Notes under the pieces: model-generated | What the model was told of the DNA's origin: nothing | Databases searched by the model: none | Seen by the model: only the letters and a program-made list of their open reading frames with translations | Shown: positions 1 to 7,643 of the stretch, piece by piece | Layout of the letters: the number at the start of each line of letters is the position of its first letter | How positions within the stretch are numbered: position 1 is the first letter of the stretch | DNA from: WLMZ01 sp037140375 | Lineage (GTDB): Bacteria; Actinomycetota; Acidimicrobiia; Acidimicrobiales; Ilumatobacteraceae | Length of the DNA: 27,021 nucleotides | Assembly (NCBI GenBank): GCA_037140375.1 | Contig: JBAXER010000036.1 | Coordinates: 1 to 27,021, forward strand | Reading direction: 5' to 3' | Position numbers and translations under genes: made by a program

Positions 1-191
1 CTGAGATCGGCGCCCGCACAAAACGCTGGAGGGGCACCAGTGAGCACGAGACATCGAGCGTTTGCGGCGAGCACATCGAGTTGCGCCTGGCGCAACGCCA
101 AGAGGGTCTCGTGGTCAACGGCATTGCGCCGCTCGGGACGATCGATGGTGACCAGGGCAACCCGATCATGAAATGTGAGATGCACTGTCAT
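1..191 (-). CDS. Enoyl-CoA hydratase/isomerase (crotonase) family protein, N-terminal part
   Basis: The gene runs off the left edge, so only the first 63 codons are visible. Translation from the ATG at 191 reads MTVHLTFHDRVALVTIDRPE and continues with RRNAVDHETL near residue 21, then a segment ending APPAFCAGADL around residues 53-63. The IDRPERRNA segment and the FCAGADL oxyanion-hole segment are typical of the crotonase superfamily, which acts on acyl-CoA thioesters by stabilising an enolate. Members include hydratases, isomerases, hydrolases and decarboxylases, and the fragment cannot tell these apart because the second catalytic region is outside the window. It is divergent from the small membrane protein gene, with 32 bases between the two starts. 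I see no clear ribosome binding site. Confidence 0.85.
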   Translation of the reverse strand, partial: MTVHLTFHDRVALVTIDRPERRNAVDHETLLALRQAQLDVLAANARCLVLTGAPPAFCAGADL

Positions 192-223
192 CGCGCGCTC
201 GGCTCTACCATGCTGGGAACTGT

Positions 224-502
224 ATGACTTCGCCCGACCAACCTTCGTCTCCAACCGATCCGATTCGCGCTCGTCGCGCTCAGATCGCGAAGTGGAATCA
301 CCTCGCCACACGCGTTGGCTATCTGCTCTATGCAGTTGCCGTGGTGATGTTTTTCGTGGCGCTCACCACCAACTTCTCGCAAGGCAAGGTCACCATCATC
401 ACCACGAGCATGGTCATTGGCTCGGTGTTGTTGGCGCCCGCAATCGTCATTGGCTACGCCGTGAAGGCCGCCGAGAAAGACGACATCGCCCGAGGCCTGT
501 AG
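224..502 (+). CDS. Small two-helix membrane protein, unknown function
   Basis: This 92-residue protein has a hydrophilic N-terminus rich in Pro, Arg and Ser (residues 1-30) followed by two hydrophobic segments, about residues 31-48 (VGYLLYAVAVVMFFVAL) and 60-80 (ITTSMVIGSVLLAPAIVIGY). It ends in a short charged tail, KAAEKDDIARGL. The topology is probably hairpin-like in the cytoplasmic membrane; no catalytic motif is visible. The ATG at 224 is preceded by a weak GGGAA. It lies 54 bases upstream of the TetR gene on the same strand, so the two may be co-transcribed. I do not recognise a named family. Coding is supported by the hydrophobic pattern, the neat fit between flanking genes and the normal codon use, but function is unknown. 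Confidence 0.7.
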   Translation: MTSPDQPSSPTDPIRARRAQIAKWNHLATRVGYLLYAVAVVMFFVALTTNFSQGKVTIITTSMVIGSVLLAPAIVIGYAVKAAEKDDIARGL

Positions 503-544
503 CCACATCTCACCCGACATATTGCGTGTCGCCACGATTACCCT

Positions 545-555
545 GAGGTCACCTC
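545..555. promoter_or_regulatory. Ribosome binding site inside a short inverted repeat before the TetR gene
   Basis: GAGGT (545-549), one central C, then ACCTC (551-555) form an 11-base inverted repeat directly before the ATG at 557. The GAGGT half is a good Shine-Dalgarno sequence with seven bases to the start. As an operator it is short, so autoregulation by the TetR protein is only a guess. Confidence 0.3.
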
Positions 556-556
556 T

Positions 557-1201
557 ATGTCGATCCGTCTTCCCGCTTCTGCCCGCCGCGAGCAACTGCT
601 CGACGTCGCGCTGCAGGTTTTCGCACGACAGGGTTACCACGGCGCATCGATGAACGACGTCGCCGATGCCGCAGGCGTGACGAAGCCGGTGGTGTATCAA
701 CACTTCGACTCGAAGCGAGACCTGTATCTGGCTCTGCTCGACGCGGTCGGCGAGCGTCTACTGACCGCGATCTATACCGCCACGGCTGGCGCCACAAGCG
801 GCAAACACGTAACAGAGCTCGGTTTTCAGGCCTACTTCCGTTGGGTTGCTCACGACCACGACGCGTTCTTGTTGCTCTTCGGCGGAGGCGGCAAGGCCGA
901 CGACGAATTCAACGACGCAGTGCGCAAGGTGACCGCTCAGGTTGCCGAGTCGATCAAGCCGCTGATCGCTGCCGACATCGACCCTGAACACCAGCGCACC
1001 TTGGCGCATGCCCTCGTGGGTATCGCCGAAGGCGCAAGCCGACGCCTTGTCGACAACGGCACCGATTTCGATCCTGACCTTCTTGCCCGTCAGGTGAGCG
1101 ACATGGCATGGGCCGGTCTGCGCGCCGTGAGTCGACCACCTACGGTCGCAGACTCAGACCCCGATAGCCCTCGACGAATCCGACGCGCTTCAACTCGCTG
1201 A
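557..1201 (+). CDS. TetR/AcrR-family transcriptional regulator
   Basis: The 214-residue protein has the TetR N-terminal DNA-binding domain: ARREQLLDVALQVFARQGYH (about 9-28) is helix 1, and SMNDVADAAGVTKPVVYQHF (31-50) covers the helix-turn-helix, followed by DSKRDLYLALL. Residues 60-195 form the variable ligand-binding and dimerisation domain, with no family-specific ligand motif that I recognise. Length is normal for TetR. The ATG at 557 has a good GAGGT ribosome site. Its last 62 bases overlap the 3' end of lhr on the opposite strand, so the Arg/Pro/Ser-rich C-terminal tail (residues about 194-214) is encoded antisense to lhr. As I recall, Mycobacterium tuberculosis also has a TetR gene (Rv3295) beside lhr (Rv3296), so the pairing may be old. 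The effector and targets are unknown. Confidence 0.93.
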   Translation: MSIRLPASARREQLLDVALQVFARQGYHGASMNDVADAAGVTKPVVYQHFDSKRDLYLALLDAVGERLLTAIYTATAGATSGKHVTELGFQAYFRWVAHDHDAFLLLFGGGGKADDEFNDAVRKVTAQVAESIKPLIAADIDPEHQRTLAHALVGIAEGASRRLVDNGTDFDPDLLARQVSDMAWAGLRAVSRPPTVADSDPDSPRRIRRASTR

Positions 1202-4200
1202 TTGCGGCGCTGGTAGCCGGAACTGCGCCGCCATTGAGCTTGCGAACCTCGACAACTCGAGCCCTGCCGTCTTTGATGAGCGATGCCAATGCATCGGCCC
1301 ATGCGCCGTTTGAATCGGCCGCTGGAAACAGCAACAGGTGATGACTACGCCGATCGAACCAGGCCAACGGCGTTCCTTCCGAAAGCACAACGAGCGCACC
1401 CGCCGCACGAGCCGGGCGTCCGTCGGTGACCGGCCACGCGAGCGTTGCTCCATATGGCTGAGCTGGATCGGTGGCTGCAAGCAGCAACGGTTCGCCACGT
1501 GCCTCGGGGTGCAGCGCATCGGGCCCTTCGCGAAGCGCACGCAAGCGATCGACGGCGCCGGGCAAGCTGAACTGTGCGGCGCCAAGACCGCTCACGAAAT
1601 AGCCGCGGCGCACTACCCCACGCTCTTCGAGCACCTTCAGCACGCCGTACACCGCGCTGAATCCGCCAACCACACCTTCGGACGCAACCGCTTCGCGGGT
1701 GAGCACACCGTGTCGTTCGAGTAACTGCATCGCTGCCGCATGAGCCGTGGCGGTTGCGGTTGGCTGCGCAGTGCGCAACGACTGCACAAGGCTCCACCGA
1801 CCAGCGCCTGCTGGAGGACCAATCTTGGTGAGACGACCCGGCCTCGGCCGCGCTCGCTGGCTAGCCGAGACGGTGGCAGCACGACGCGGCCGCGCTCCGG
1901 TGCCACCTGAGCCGATGAGGGCGCGCACCGGGGCCAACGAATCGTTGGTGATCTCGCCCGCCCAGACCAAGTCCCAAAGGGCAACGAGCAACTCGGTGTC
2001 TGAGGCAGTGGAGCTCGCCGCGCGTATCTGACCCCAGAAGCTGGCACCGCGAGCGTGGAGCAACGCACGGATGGCCTGATGCAGTTCGCCATCGGGGGCT
2101 TCGGCTGGCTCAAGCCCAGCGGCAAGCACTGGCATCTGATCAGCAAAGTACAACCGAATGCGACCATCGCCGGAGCCGATCGCGCCAGCACCAACCCACA
2201 CAACTTCGCCGCTGGTGCACAGTTCGTCGAGGTCGGCCGAACGGTAGCCACGAACGCGCAACGGCAAAATCTCAGATTCGAGCGTTGAGGCAACCAGTGC
2301 TGCGCCTTGCAACAGACCGATCGATTCGATCAGCGAATCAGGATTGTTTCGCTCGCTCGGGATGCCGTGCCACGCCGCGAGAAATCGGGCGAGCGCCTCG
2401 GGTTCAACGGGTTCGACTTCGCGTCGTAACGATGCCAACGAACGCCGGCGAAGCTGACGCAGCACATCGACATCGCACCATTCGCGCGCCATGCCACCAG
2501 GCCGGAACTCGCCGAGAACAATGCGTTCCTCGGACTCGATCGCGCTCAATGCTCCAGCGGCTCGCTCGGCCGACAGACCGAAGCGACGAGCGGCATCAGA
2601 CGTGACAAACGGGCCGTGGGTTCGGGCGTAGCGCCGCATCAGTTCTTCGAGCGGCCGAGGCACCGGATCGGTGAATGCAATCGGCAATCCCATCGGCAGC
2701 GCACAGCCGAGCGCGTCGCGATAGCGAGCTGCATCGTCGGCGGCGATGAAGCGATCTTCGTCGGCAACACGAACTGCAATCACGCGCCGCTCGGCGAGCA
2801 GCGATGCGAGCCAGCCAGACGCATCTCCTTCGCAGCGCAGATCAATATCGGCAGCCGACAGGTCGCCCACTCGACGCAACACGTCGTGCAGTTCGTCGGC
2901 AGAACGTGCTCTACGACCATCGGTGAGACATTGCAGTTCGAGTTCGAGGTCGGCCAGTACGCCAGCATCAAGAAGCTCGCGCAACTCTTCGGCTCCGAGC
3001 AGATCGCGCAGCAGATCGCGATCGAGCGCGAGCGCCGCAGCACGACGCTCGGCGAGCGGTGCATCGCCTTCGTACATGTAGGCAGCGATCCAATTGAACA
3101 ACAAGCTCTGTGCAAACGGAGAAGCCTTCGCAGTGTCGACGCTGACCACACGCACCACACGGCTGCGCAGCTGACCAAGCACTTCGCGCAGCGCCGGCAC
3201 ATCAAAAACGTCTTGCAAACACTCGCGGCTGGTCTCAAGCAGAATCGGAAACGTTGGGTGCTTCGCGGCCACAGCCAACAAGCCAGCAGCGCGTTGACGT
3301 TGCTGCCACAGCGGCGTACGCCGATCGGGTCGACGCCGCGGCAACAACAACGCTCGCGCTGCGCACTCGCGAAATCGAGCAGAGAACAACGACGTCTGGG
3401 GCAGCGTGGACATCAACAGTTCGTCGATGTCCTCAGGGTCGATCATCATCTCGTCGATGGGTAACTGATCGGCCGACTCGGGCAGACGGATCACGATGCC
3501 GTCGTCGCCCCACATTGTCTCGACCGCCATCTCGTAACGATCGGCCAAGCGGCGCTCGATAGCCATCGCCCATGGCGCATGAACAGGCGTGCCGAACGGG
3601 CTGAGAATGCAGACCCGCCAGTCACCAATTTCGTCGCGGAACCGTTCGACGACCACCGTGCGATCGTCGGGCACTACACCGGTGGCCTCGGCCTGCTCGG
3701 CGAGATACATGACCACGTTGCCAGCCGCGAACTCGTCGAGTGAGTAGTGCGAGCGCAGTCGCTGCAGGGCGTCGGTCTCGGGCATCGCTCTGATCTCGCG
3801 CTGGAACGCGCCGAGGGCACGGCCCAACTCGAGCGGACGCCCAGGCCGGTCGCCGTGCCAGAACGGCATCTTGCCGGGCTGCCCAGGGGCTGGTGTGACG
3901 GTGACGCGTTCGAACGTGATGTCTTCGATACGCCACGTGGATGCGCCGAGCACAAAGGTCTCGCCGGGCCGAGATTCGTAGACCATCTCTTCATCGAGTT
4001 CGCCCACGCGGGTGCCATCGGGCAGGAAGACACCGAAGAGCCCCCGGTCGGGAATCGTGCCGCCACTGGTAACGGCAAGCCGTTTCGAGCCATCGCGGGC
4101 CCGGACCGTGTCGTTAATGCGATCCCACACCACGCGCGGGCGCAACTCGCTGAACTCATCGCTGGGATAACGACCGGCGAGCAGATCGAGTGTGTTGTTG

Positions 4201-5654
4201 AACAGGTCGTCGGAGAGTTCTGCGAAGTTGGCGCAGCGGCGCACCAGCGCGCGTAGCGAGTCGACCGAGACATCGGTGCCAACGGCGGCAGTATGCGCCA
4301 CGATCTGTTGTGCCAACACATCGAGAGGGTTACGCAGATAGTGCGTGGTCTCGATTTCGCCATCGACCATTCGGCGCGTGACCACGGCGGCTTCGAGCAG
4401 ATCGCCACGATGCTTCGGGAACAACTTGCCACGGCTGGGTTCACCCACCTGATGTCCGGCACGGCCAATGCGTTGCAAGCCCCGGCTCACCGAGCCCGGC
4501 GACTCGATCTGGATCACCAAATCGACAGCGCCCATATCGATACCAAGCTCAAGGCTGCTGGTAGCCACGATGGCGCGCAGCACGCCGCGCTTGAGCTGAT
4601 CTTCGATGACTACGCGTTGTTCGCGGGCCAACGAACCGTGGTGGGCCTTCACGAGTTCTTCGGTGAGTAAGCCGGTTTCTGGGTCGACGCCAATGCCGGC
4701 CTGCTGCGCGGCCTCATTGAGCTTGGCCGCCATGCGTTCGGCCTGACGGCGCGCATTGCAAAAGATGATCGTGCTGCGATGCTCCAACACCAGCTTCAGC
4801 ACCTGCGGATAGATGCTGGGCCAGATGCTGATGCGCTGACGATCGAGTGGGTTCGCGTGATTGGCCCCGTCGGCGAGAACTCCGACCTGCCCAATGGTGC
4901 CCATGTCTTCGAGCGGAACCACCACCTCAACTTCGAGTGTCTTACGGATACCCGAATCAATGATGGTGACCGGACGCTGCTTACCTGGCGCGCTGAACCC
5001 GCCAAGGAACCGCGCCACTTCTTCGAGGGGACGCTGGGTCGCCGAGAGCCCAATGCGCTGCGGAGGTTGCGTTGTGATTTCTTCGAGACGCTCCAGCGAA
5101 AGCATCAGATGTGCCCCGCGTTTGGTGGTGGCCATCGCATGAATTTCGTCGATGATGATGGTCTCGACCCCAACCAACGTGGAGGCGGCCGACGACGTGA
5201 GCATGAGGTACAAGCTCTCGGGTGTGGTGATGAGCAGGTCGGGCGGGCGCCGAATCAGCGCCTGGCGATCTTTGGCACTGGTATCGCCCGTGCGCATTGC
5301 GACTACCGGCTGCACAAATGGCTCGCCAAGTCGCTCGGCCGCGAGCTGAATTCCCATCAGCGGTGAGCGCAGGTTCTTTTCGACGTCGAAGGCCAACGCT
5401 CGCAGCGGCGAGATGTAGAGCACGCGGGTGCGACTCGTTTTTTCGGGGAGCGGTGAGGTGACCAAGCGGTCGATGCTCGACAAGAACGCCGCCAACGTCT
5501 TCCCGCTGCCCGTTGGCGCACAGATCAGTGTGTGCTGACGTTCGGCAATGGCAGGCCAGCCCTGCACCTGAGGCATGGTTGGCGCTGGGAATGAACTGGC
5601 GAACCACGCGCGAACGGCTGGCGAAAAACGCTGCAGCACCTCGTGGTCAGCCAT
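1140..5654 (-). CDS. lhr: ATP-dependent helicase Lhr (full-length actinobacterial type)
   Basis: This 1504-residue superfamily 2 helicase matches the approximately 1500-residue size of mycobacterial Lhr, a 3'-to-5' DNA translocase that unwinds RNA:DNA hybrids and is linked to DNA repair. Helicase motifs are complete: APTGSGKT Walker A at 46-53, TTPESLY at 143-149, IIIDEIH Walker B at 166-172, LSATQ motif III at 203-207, IIFCNARRQAERMA at 296-309, VATSSLELGID at 363-373 and RGLQRIGRAGHQ motif VI at 391-402. The winged-helix and Lhr-specific core follow, then a long C-terminal region to 1504. The ATG at 5654 gives the expected start (MADHEVLQRFSPAVRAWF). It is divergent from a second SF2 helicase (125-base gap) and convergent and overlapping with the TetR gene. 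No frameshift or lost motif is seen. Confidence 0.96.
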   Translation of the reverse strand: MADHEVLQRFSPAVRAWFASSFPAPTMPQVQGWPAIAERQHTLICAPTGSGKTLAAFLSSIDRLVTSPLPEKTSRTRVLYISPLRALAFDVEKNLRSPLMGIQLAAERLGEPFVQPVVAMRTGDTSAKDRQALIRRPPDLLITTPESLYLMLTSSAASTLVGVETIIIDEIHAMATTKRGAHLMLSLERLEEITTQPPQRIGLSATQRPLEEVARFLGGFSAPGKQRPVTIIDSGIRKTLEVEVVVPLEDMGTIGQVGVLADGANHANPLDRQRISIWPSIYPQVLKLVLEHRSTIIFCNARRQAERMAAKLNEAAQQAGIGVDPETGLLTEELVKAHHGSLAREQRVVIEDQLKRGVLRAIVATSSLELGIDMGAVDLVIQIESPGSVSRGLQRIGRAGHQVGEPSRGKLFPKHRGDLLEAAVVTRRMVDGEIETTHYLRNPLDVLAQQIVAHTAAVGTDVSVDSLRALVRRCANFAELSDDLFNNTLDLLAGRYPSDEFSELRPRVVWDRINDTVRARDGSKRLAVTSGGTIPDRGLFGVFLPDGTRVGELDEEMVYESRPGETFVLGASTWRIEDITFERVTVTPAPGQPGKMPFWHGDRPGRPLELGRALGAFQREIRAMPETDALQRLRSHYSLDEFAAGNVVMYLAEQAEATGVVPDDRTVVVERFRDEIGDWRVCILSPFGTPVHAPWAMAIERRLADRYEMAVETMWGDDGIVIRLPESADQLPIDEMMIDPEDIDELLMSTLPQTSLFSARFRECAARALLLPRRRPDRRTPLWQQRQRAAGLLAVAAKHPTFPILLETSRECLQDVFDVPALREVLGQLRSRVVRVVSVDTAKASPFAQSLLFNWIAAYMYEGDAPLAERRAAALALDRDLLRDLLGAEELRELLDAGVLADLELELQCLTDGRRARSADELHDVLRRVGDLSAADIDLRCEGDASGWLASLLAERRVIAVRVADEDRFIAADDAARYRDALGCALPMGLPIAFTDPVPRPLEELMRRYARTHGPFVTSDAARRFGLSAERAAGALSAIESEERIVLGEFRPGGMAREWCDVDVLRQLRRRSLASLRREVEPVEPEALARFLAAWHGIPSERNNPDSLIESIGLLQGAALVASTLESEILPLRVRGYRSADLDELCTSGEVVWVGAGAIGSGDGRIRLYFADQMPVLAAGLEPAEAPDGELHQAIRALLHARGASFWGQIRAASSTASDTELLVALWDLVWAGEITNDSLAPVRALIGSGGTGARPRRAATVSASQRARPRPGRLTKIGPPAGAGRWSLVQSLRTAQPTATATAHAAAMQLLERHGVLTREAVASEGVVGGFSAVYGVLKVLEERGVVRRGYFVSGLGAAQFSLPGAVDRLRALREGPDALHPEARGEPLLLAATDPAQPYGATLAWPVTDGRPARAAGALVVLSEGTPLAWFDRRSHHLLLFPAADSNGAWADALASLIKDGRARVVEVRKLNGGAVPATSAAISELKRVGFVEGYRGLSLRP

Positions 5655-5779
5655 CCGCCAACCCTACCCAAGGTGCAGCAATTGGGCATGAGGCACACAC
5701 CGCTATCCGCTGCTGCGTTGTATCTGTGCGCCATTGCCGACAGAATCGCAGCCTCAATGACAGCCCTCCGTCCGCGCCG

Positions 5780-7462
5780 ATGACAGCAGTTCGCCTTCGC
5801 CCTTGGCAGCGCGCTGCATTCGATGCATTCAGCGCGCTCAGCGACGACGAACCGAATTTTCTGGCGGTCGCAACCCCCGGAGCCGGCAAGACCACATTTG
5901 CCCTCACGTGCGCCCGCTGGGCCTTATCGCAGCAGCGTCGACGGGTGGTGGTGGTTGCCCCAACGAGCCACTTGAAGCTGCAATGGAGCTTGGCTGCGCA
6001 CCGTCTCGGGCTGCAGCTCGATCCTGATTGGACCCCTGGCGGCGGCATCGCTAAAGACGTGCATGGCATCGTCACCACCTTCCAACAAGTGGCTACCGGT
6101 GACACCGCCAATGTGTTGAAGGGCGTTGCCCACGATGCGTTCGTCATCCTCGACGAACTGCACCATGCTGGCGACGAACGCGCATGGGGCGACTCGGTGC
6201 GGCTTGCGTTCTCGGGCGCACATCGCCGCCTGTGTCTGTCCGGCACACCCTTCCGCAGTGACACCGCTTCGATCCCGTTCGTTCGCTACGACGATGGGCA
6301 AGCCTTCGCCGATTACGAGTACGGCTACGGCGATGCACTGCGTGACGGCGGCGTTGTGCGCCCGGTCTACTTTCCACGCATCGACGGCAACATGGAATGG
6401 AGCGCTCCCGACGGATCCGTGCTGTCTGCGTCGTTCCAAGACGAACTCGACCGCGACGGCATGAGCCAACGCTTGCGTGCCGCACTGAGCCTCGACGGCG
6501 AATGGCTGCCACACGTGCTCGAGCAGGCGCACGAACGCCTGATGTACATCCGCGATCAGCAGCCCACGGCGGGCGGTCTGGTCATGGCTATGGATCAAGA
6601 GCACGCGCATGCAATTGCTCGGTTGATCAGAACTCGTCTCGGCACTCCAGCCGATGTTGTAGTCAGCGACGACCCCGGCGCATCGAAGAAGATCTCCGCG
6701 TTCGCCGAGTCCGACGCTCCGTGGCTTGTGTCGGTGCGCATGGTGTCCGAGGGCGTCGACATCCCCCGGCTACGCATCGGCGTGTACGCCAGCACCGTGT
6801 CTACCGAGCTGTTCTTCCGCCAAGCCGTCGGTCGTTTCGTGCGCTGGCAAACCGGTCAGCCATCGCAGAAGGCCTTTGTGTATCTACCCGATGACCCACG
6901 CCTTCGGTCGCACGCCTTCCAGATCATGGAATCACGCCGTCATGTGCTTCGTCGCTTTGAGATCGGCGACGAATTGATGGAAACCGGCGATCCCGAAAAG
7001 GACGCGCCGTTCGATGAGGTGCCCCAGGACTTCCCACCCGAACAACTGTCGTTGTTCAGCGTGCTGTCGGCAGTCGCTACCGGCATGCAGATCCACGCAA
7101 TGACCCCATCGGGAATCGCCATTCCCTTCGAGCTTGGTGTCGACGAGCCCGAACTTCCCGAGCCGCATTTCGAAGACGATCCACTGCTAGAACTCGACCT
7201 CGCCGACATCCCAACCGACGCCGGATGGGGCCCCGACTCCGGACGCAGCGTGTTTGAGGTCAAAGAAGAATTACGCGAGCGAAACGCTGTGCTGGCCAAA
7301 CGACTGGTCGATTTCACGGGCTGGAGCCACGGCCGGGTCAACGGCGAAATGAACCGCCTCGCCAGTGTGATCGCGGTGCCGAGCGCGACCACCGATCAAC
7401 TCGAGCGACGCCTGCGCAAGTCCGAAGAATGGCTCGCTCAGTTACGCAAGCGCCGCGCCTAG
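5780..7462 (+). CDS. DEAD/DEAH-box superfamily 2 helicase
   Basis: The reading frame is open from 5513, but the start is set at the ATG at 5780 because the protein then begins MTAVRLRPWQRAAFDAF, the Q-motif-like opening usual in Res-type SF2 ATPases; this gives 560 residues. Motifs: ATPGAGKT Walker A at 31-38, VVAPTSHLKLQW motif Ia near 58-69, ILDELHH Walker B at 123-129, LSGTPFRSD motif III at 153-161, VRMVSEGVDIPR motif V at 319-330, FFRQAVGRFVRW motif VI at 345-356. Residues about 400-560 are acidic and end in a domain with TGWSHGRVNGEMNRL and an ATTDQLERRLRKSEEWL helix, resembling a C-terminal tail seen in other actinobacterial helicases. No nuclease motif or partner methylase is present, so a restriction role is unlikely. 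The substrate is unknown. No clear Shine-Dalgarno precedes the start. Confidence 0.88.
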   Translation: MTAVRLRPWQRAAFDAFSALSDDEPNFLAVATPGAGKTTFALTCARWALSQQRRRVVVVAPTSHLKLQWSLAAHRLGLQLDPDWTPGGGIAKDVHGIVTTFQQVATGDTANVLKGVAHDAFVILDELHHAGDERAWGDSVRLAFSGAHRRLCLSGTPFRSDTASIPFVRYDDGQAFADYEYGYGDALRDGGVVRPVYFPRIDGNMEWSAPDGSVLSASFQDELDRDGMSQRLRAALSLDGEWLPHVLEQAHERLMYIRDQQPTAGGLVMAMDQEHAHAIARLIRTRLGTPADVVVSDDPGASKKISAFAESDAPWLVSVRMVSEGVDIPRLRIGVYASTVSTELFFRQAVGRFVRWQTGQPSQKAFVYLPDDPRLRSHAFQIMESRRHVLRRFEIGDELMETGDPEKDAPFDEVPQDFPPEQLSLFSVLSAVATGMQIHAMTPSGIAIPFELGVDEPELPEPHFEDDPLLELDLADIPTDAGWGPDSGRSVFEVKEELRERNAVLAKRLVDFTGWSHGRVNGEMNRLASVIAVPSATTDQLERRLRKSEEWLAQLRKRRA

Positions 7463-7521
7463 CGCTCGGCCGGCCGCCCCATCACCAGCCCGACAGCCCG
7501 CCGCCCCATCGCGCGTCGCCA

Positions 7522-7560
7522 TAAAGCGTGAGCGCACGTTTATCGTGCGCTCACGCTTTA
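7522..7560. terminator. Strong hairpin, probable terminator of the helicase gene
   Basis: The arms at 7522-7538 (TAAAGCGTGAGCGCACG) and 7544-7560 pair perfectly over 17 bp around a five-base TTTAT loop. It sits 59 bases after the helicase stop. The foot of the stem is AT-rich (TAAA/TTTA) and there is no long U-tract, as is common in actinobacteria. Its A-T flanks make it able to act on either strand. It is the only structure I see in the 181-base gap 7463-7643. Confidence 0.75.
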
Positions 7561-7625
7561 CGAAGCGAGAACCGGAACAGCCCGACAGCCCGAACAGCAC
7601 ATCAGTTGGCATTCACAAAGCAGAT

Positions 7626-7643
7626 CAGCGGTAGCCTCACCCC
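7626..7643. promoter_or_regulatory. Weak DtxR/IdeR-box-like sequence before the metalloregulator
   Basis: The bases just before the ATG at 7644 contain TAGCCTCACC (7632-7641), which matches the centre and right side of the DtxR/IdeR operator consensus (TAGCCTAACC) at nine of ten positions. The left half-site does not match. A self-repression site would be expected here, but the left half is too poor to call it with confidence. Confidence 0.2.

Noticed and set aside
2616..3464. 282-codon frame opposite lhr
   Set aside because: Composition is dominated by Arg, Gln and Ser, typical of a shadow; lhr is intact across it.
5513..5779. Upstream extension of the second helicase to an ATG at 5513
   Set aside because: The extra 89 residues overlap the start of lhr, have no helicase similarity, and the family opening begins at the ATG at 5780.
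5780..7462. Restriction-modification or defence role for the second helicase
   Set aside because: Res-like helicase motifs are present, but there is no nuclease domain, methylase, specificity subunit or other defence gene next to it.
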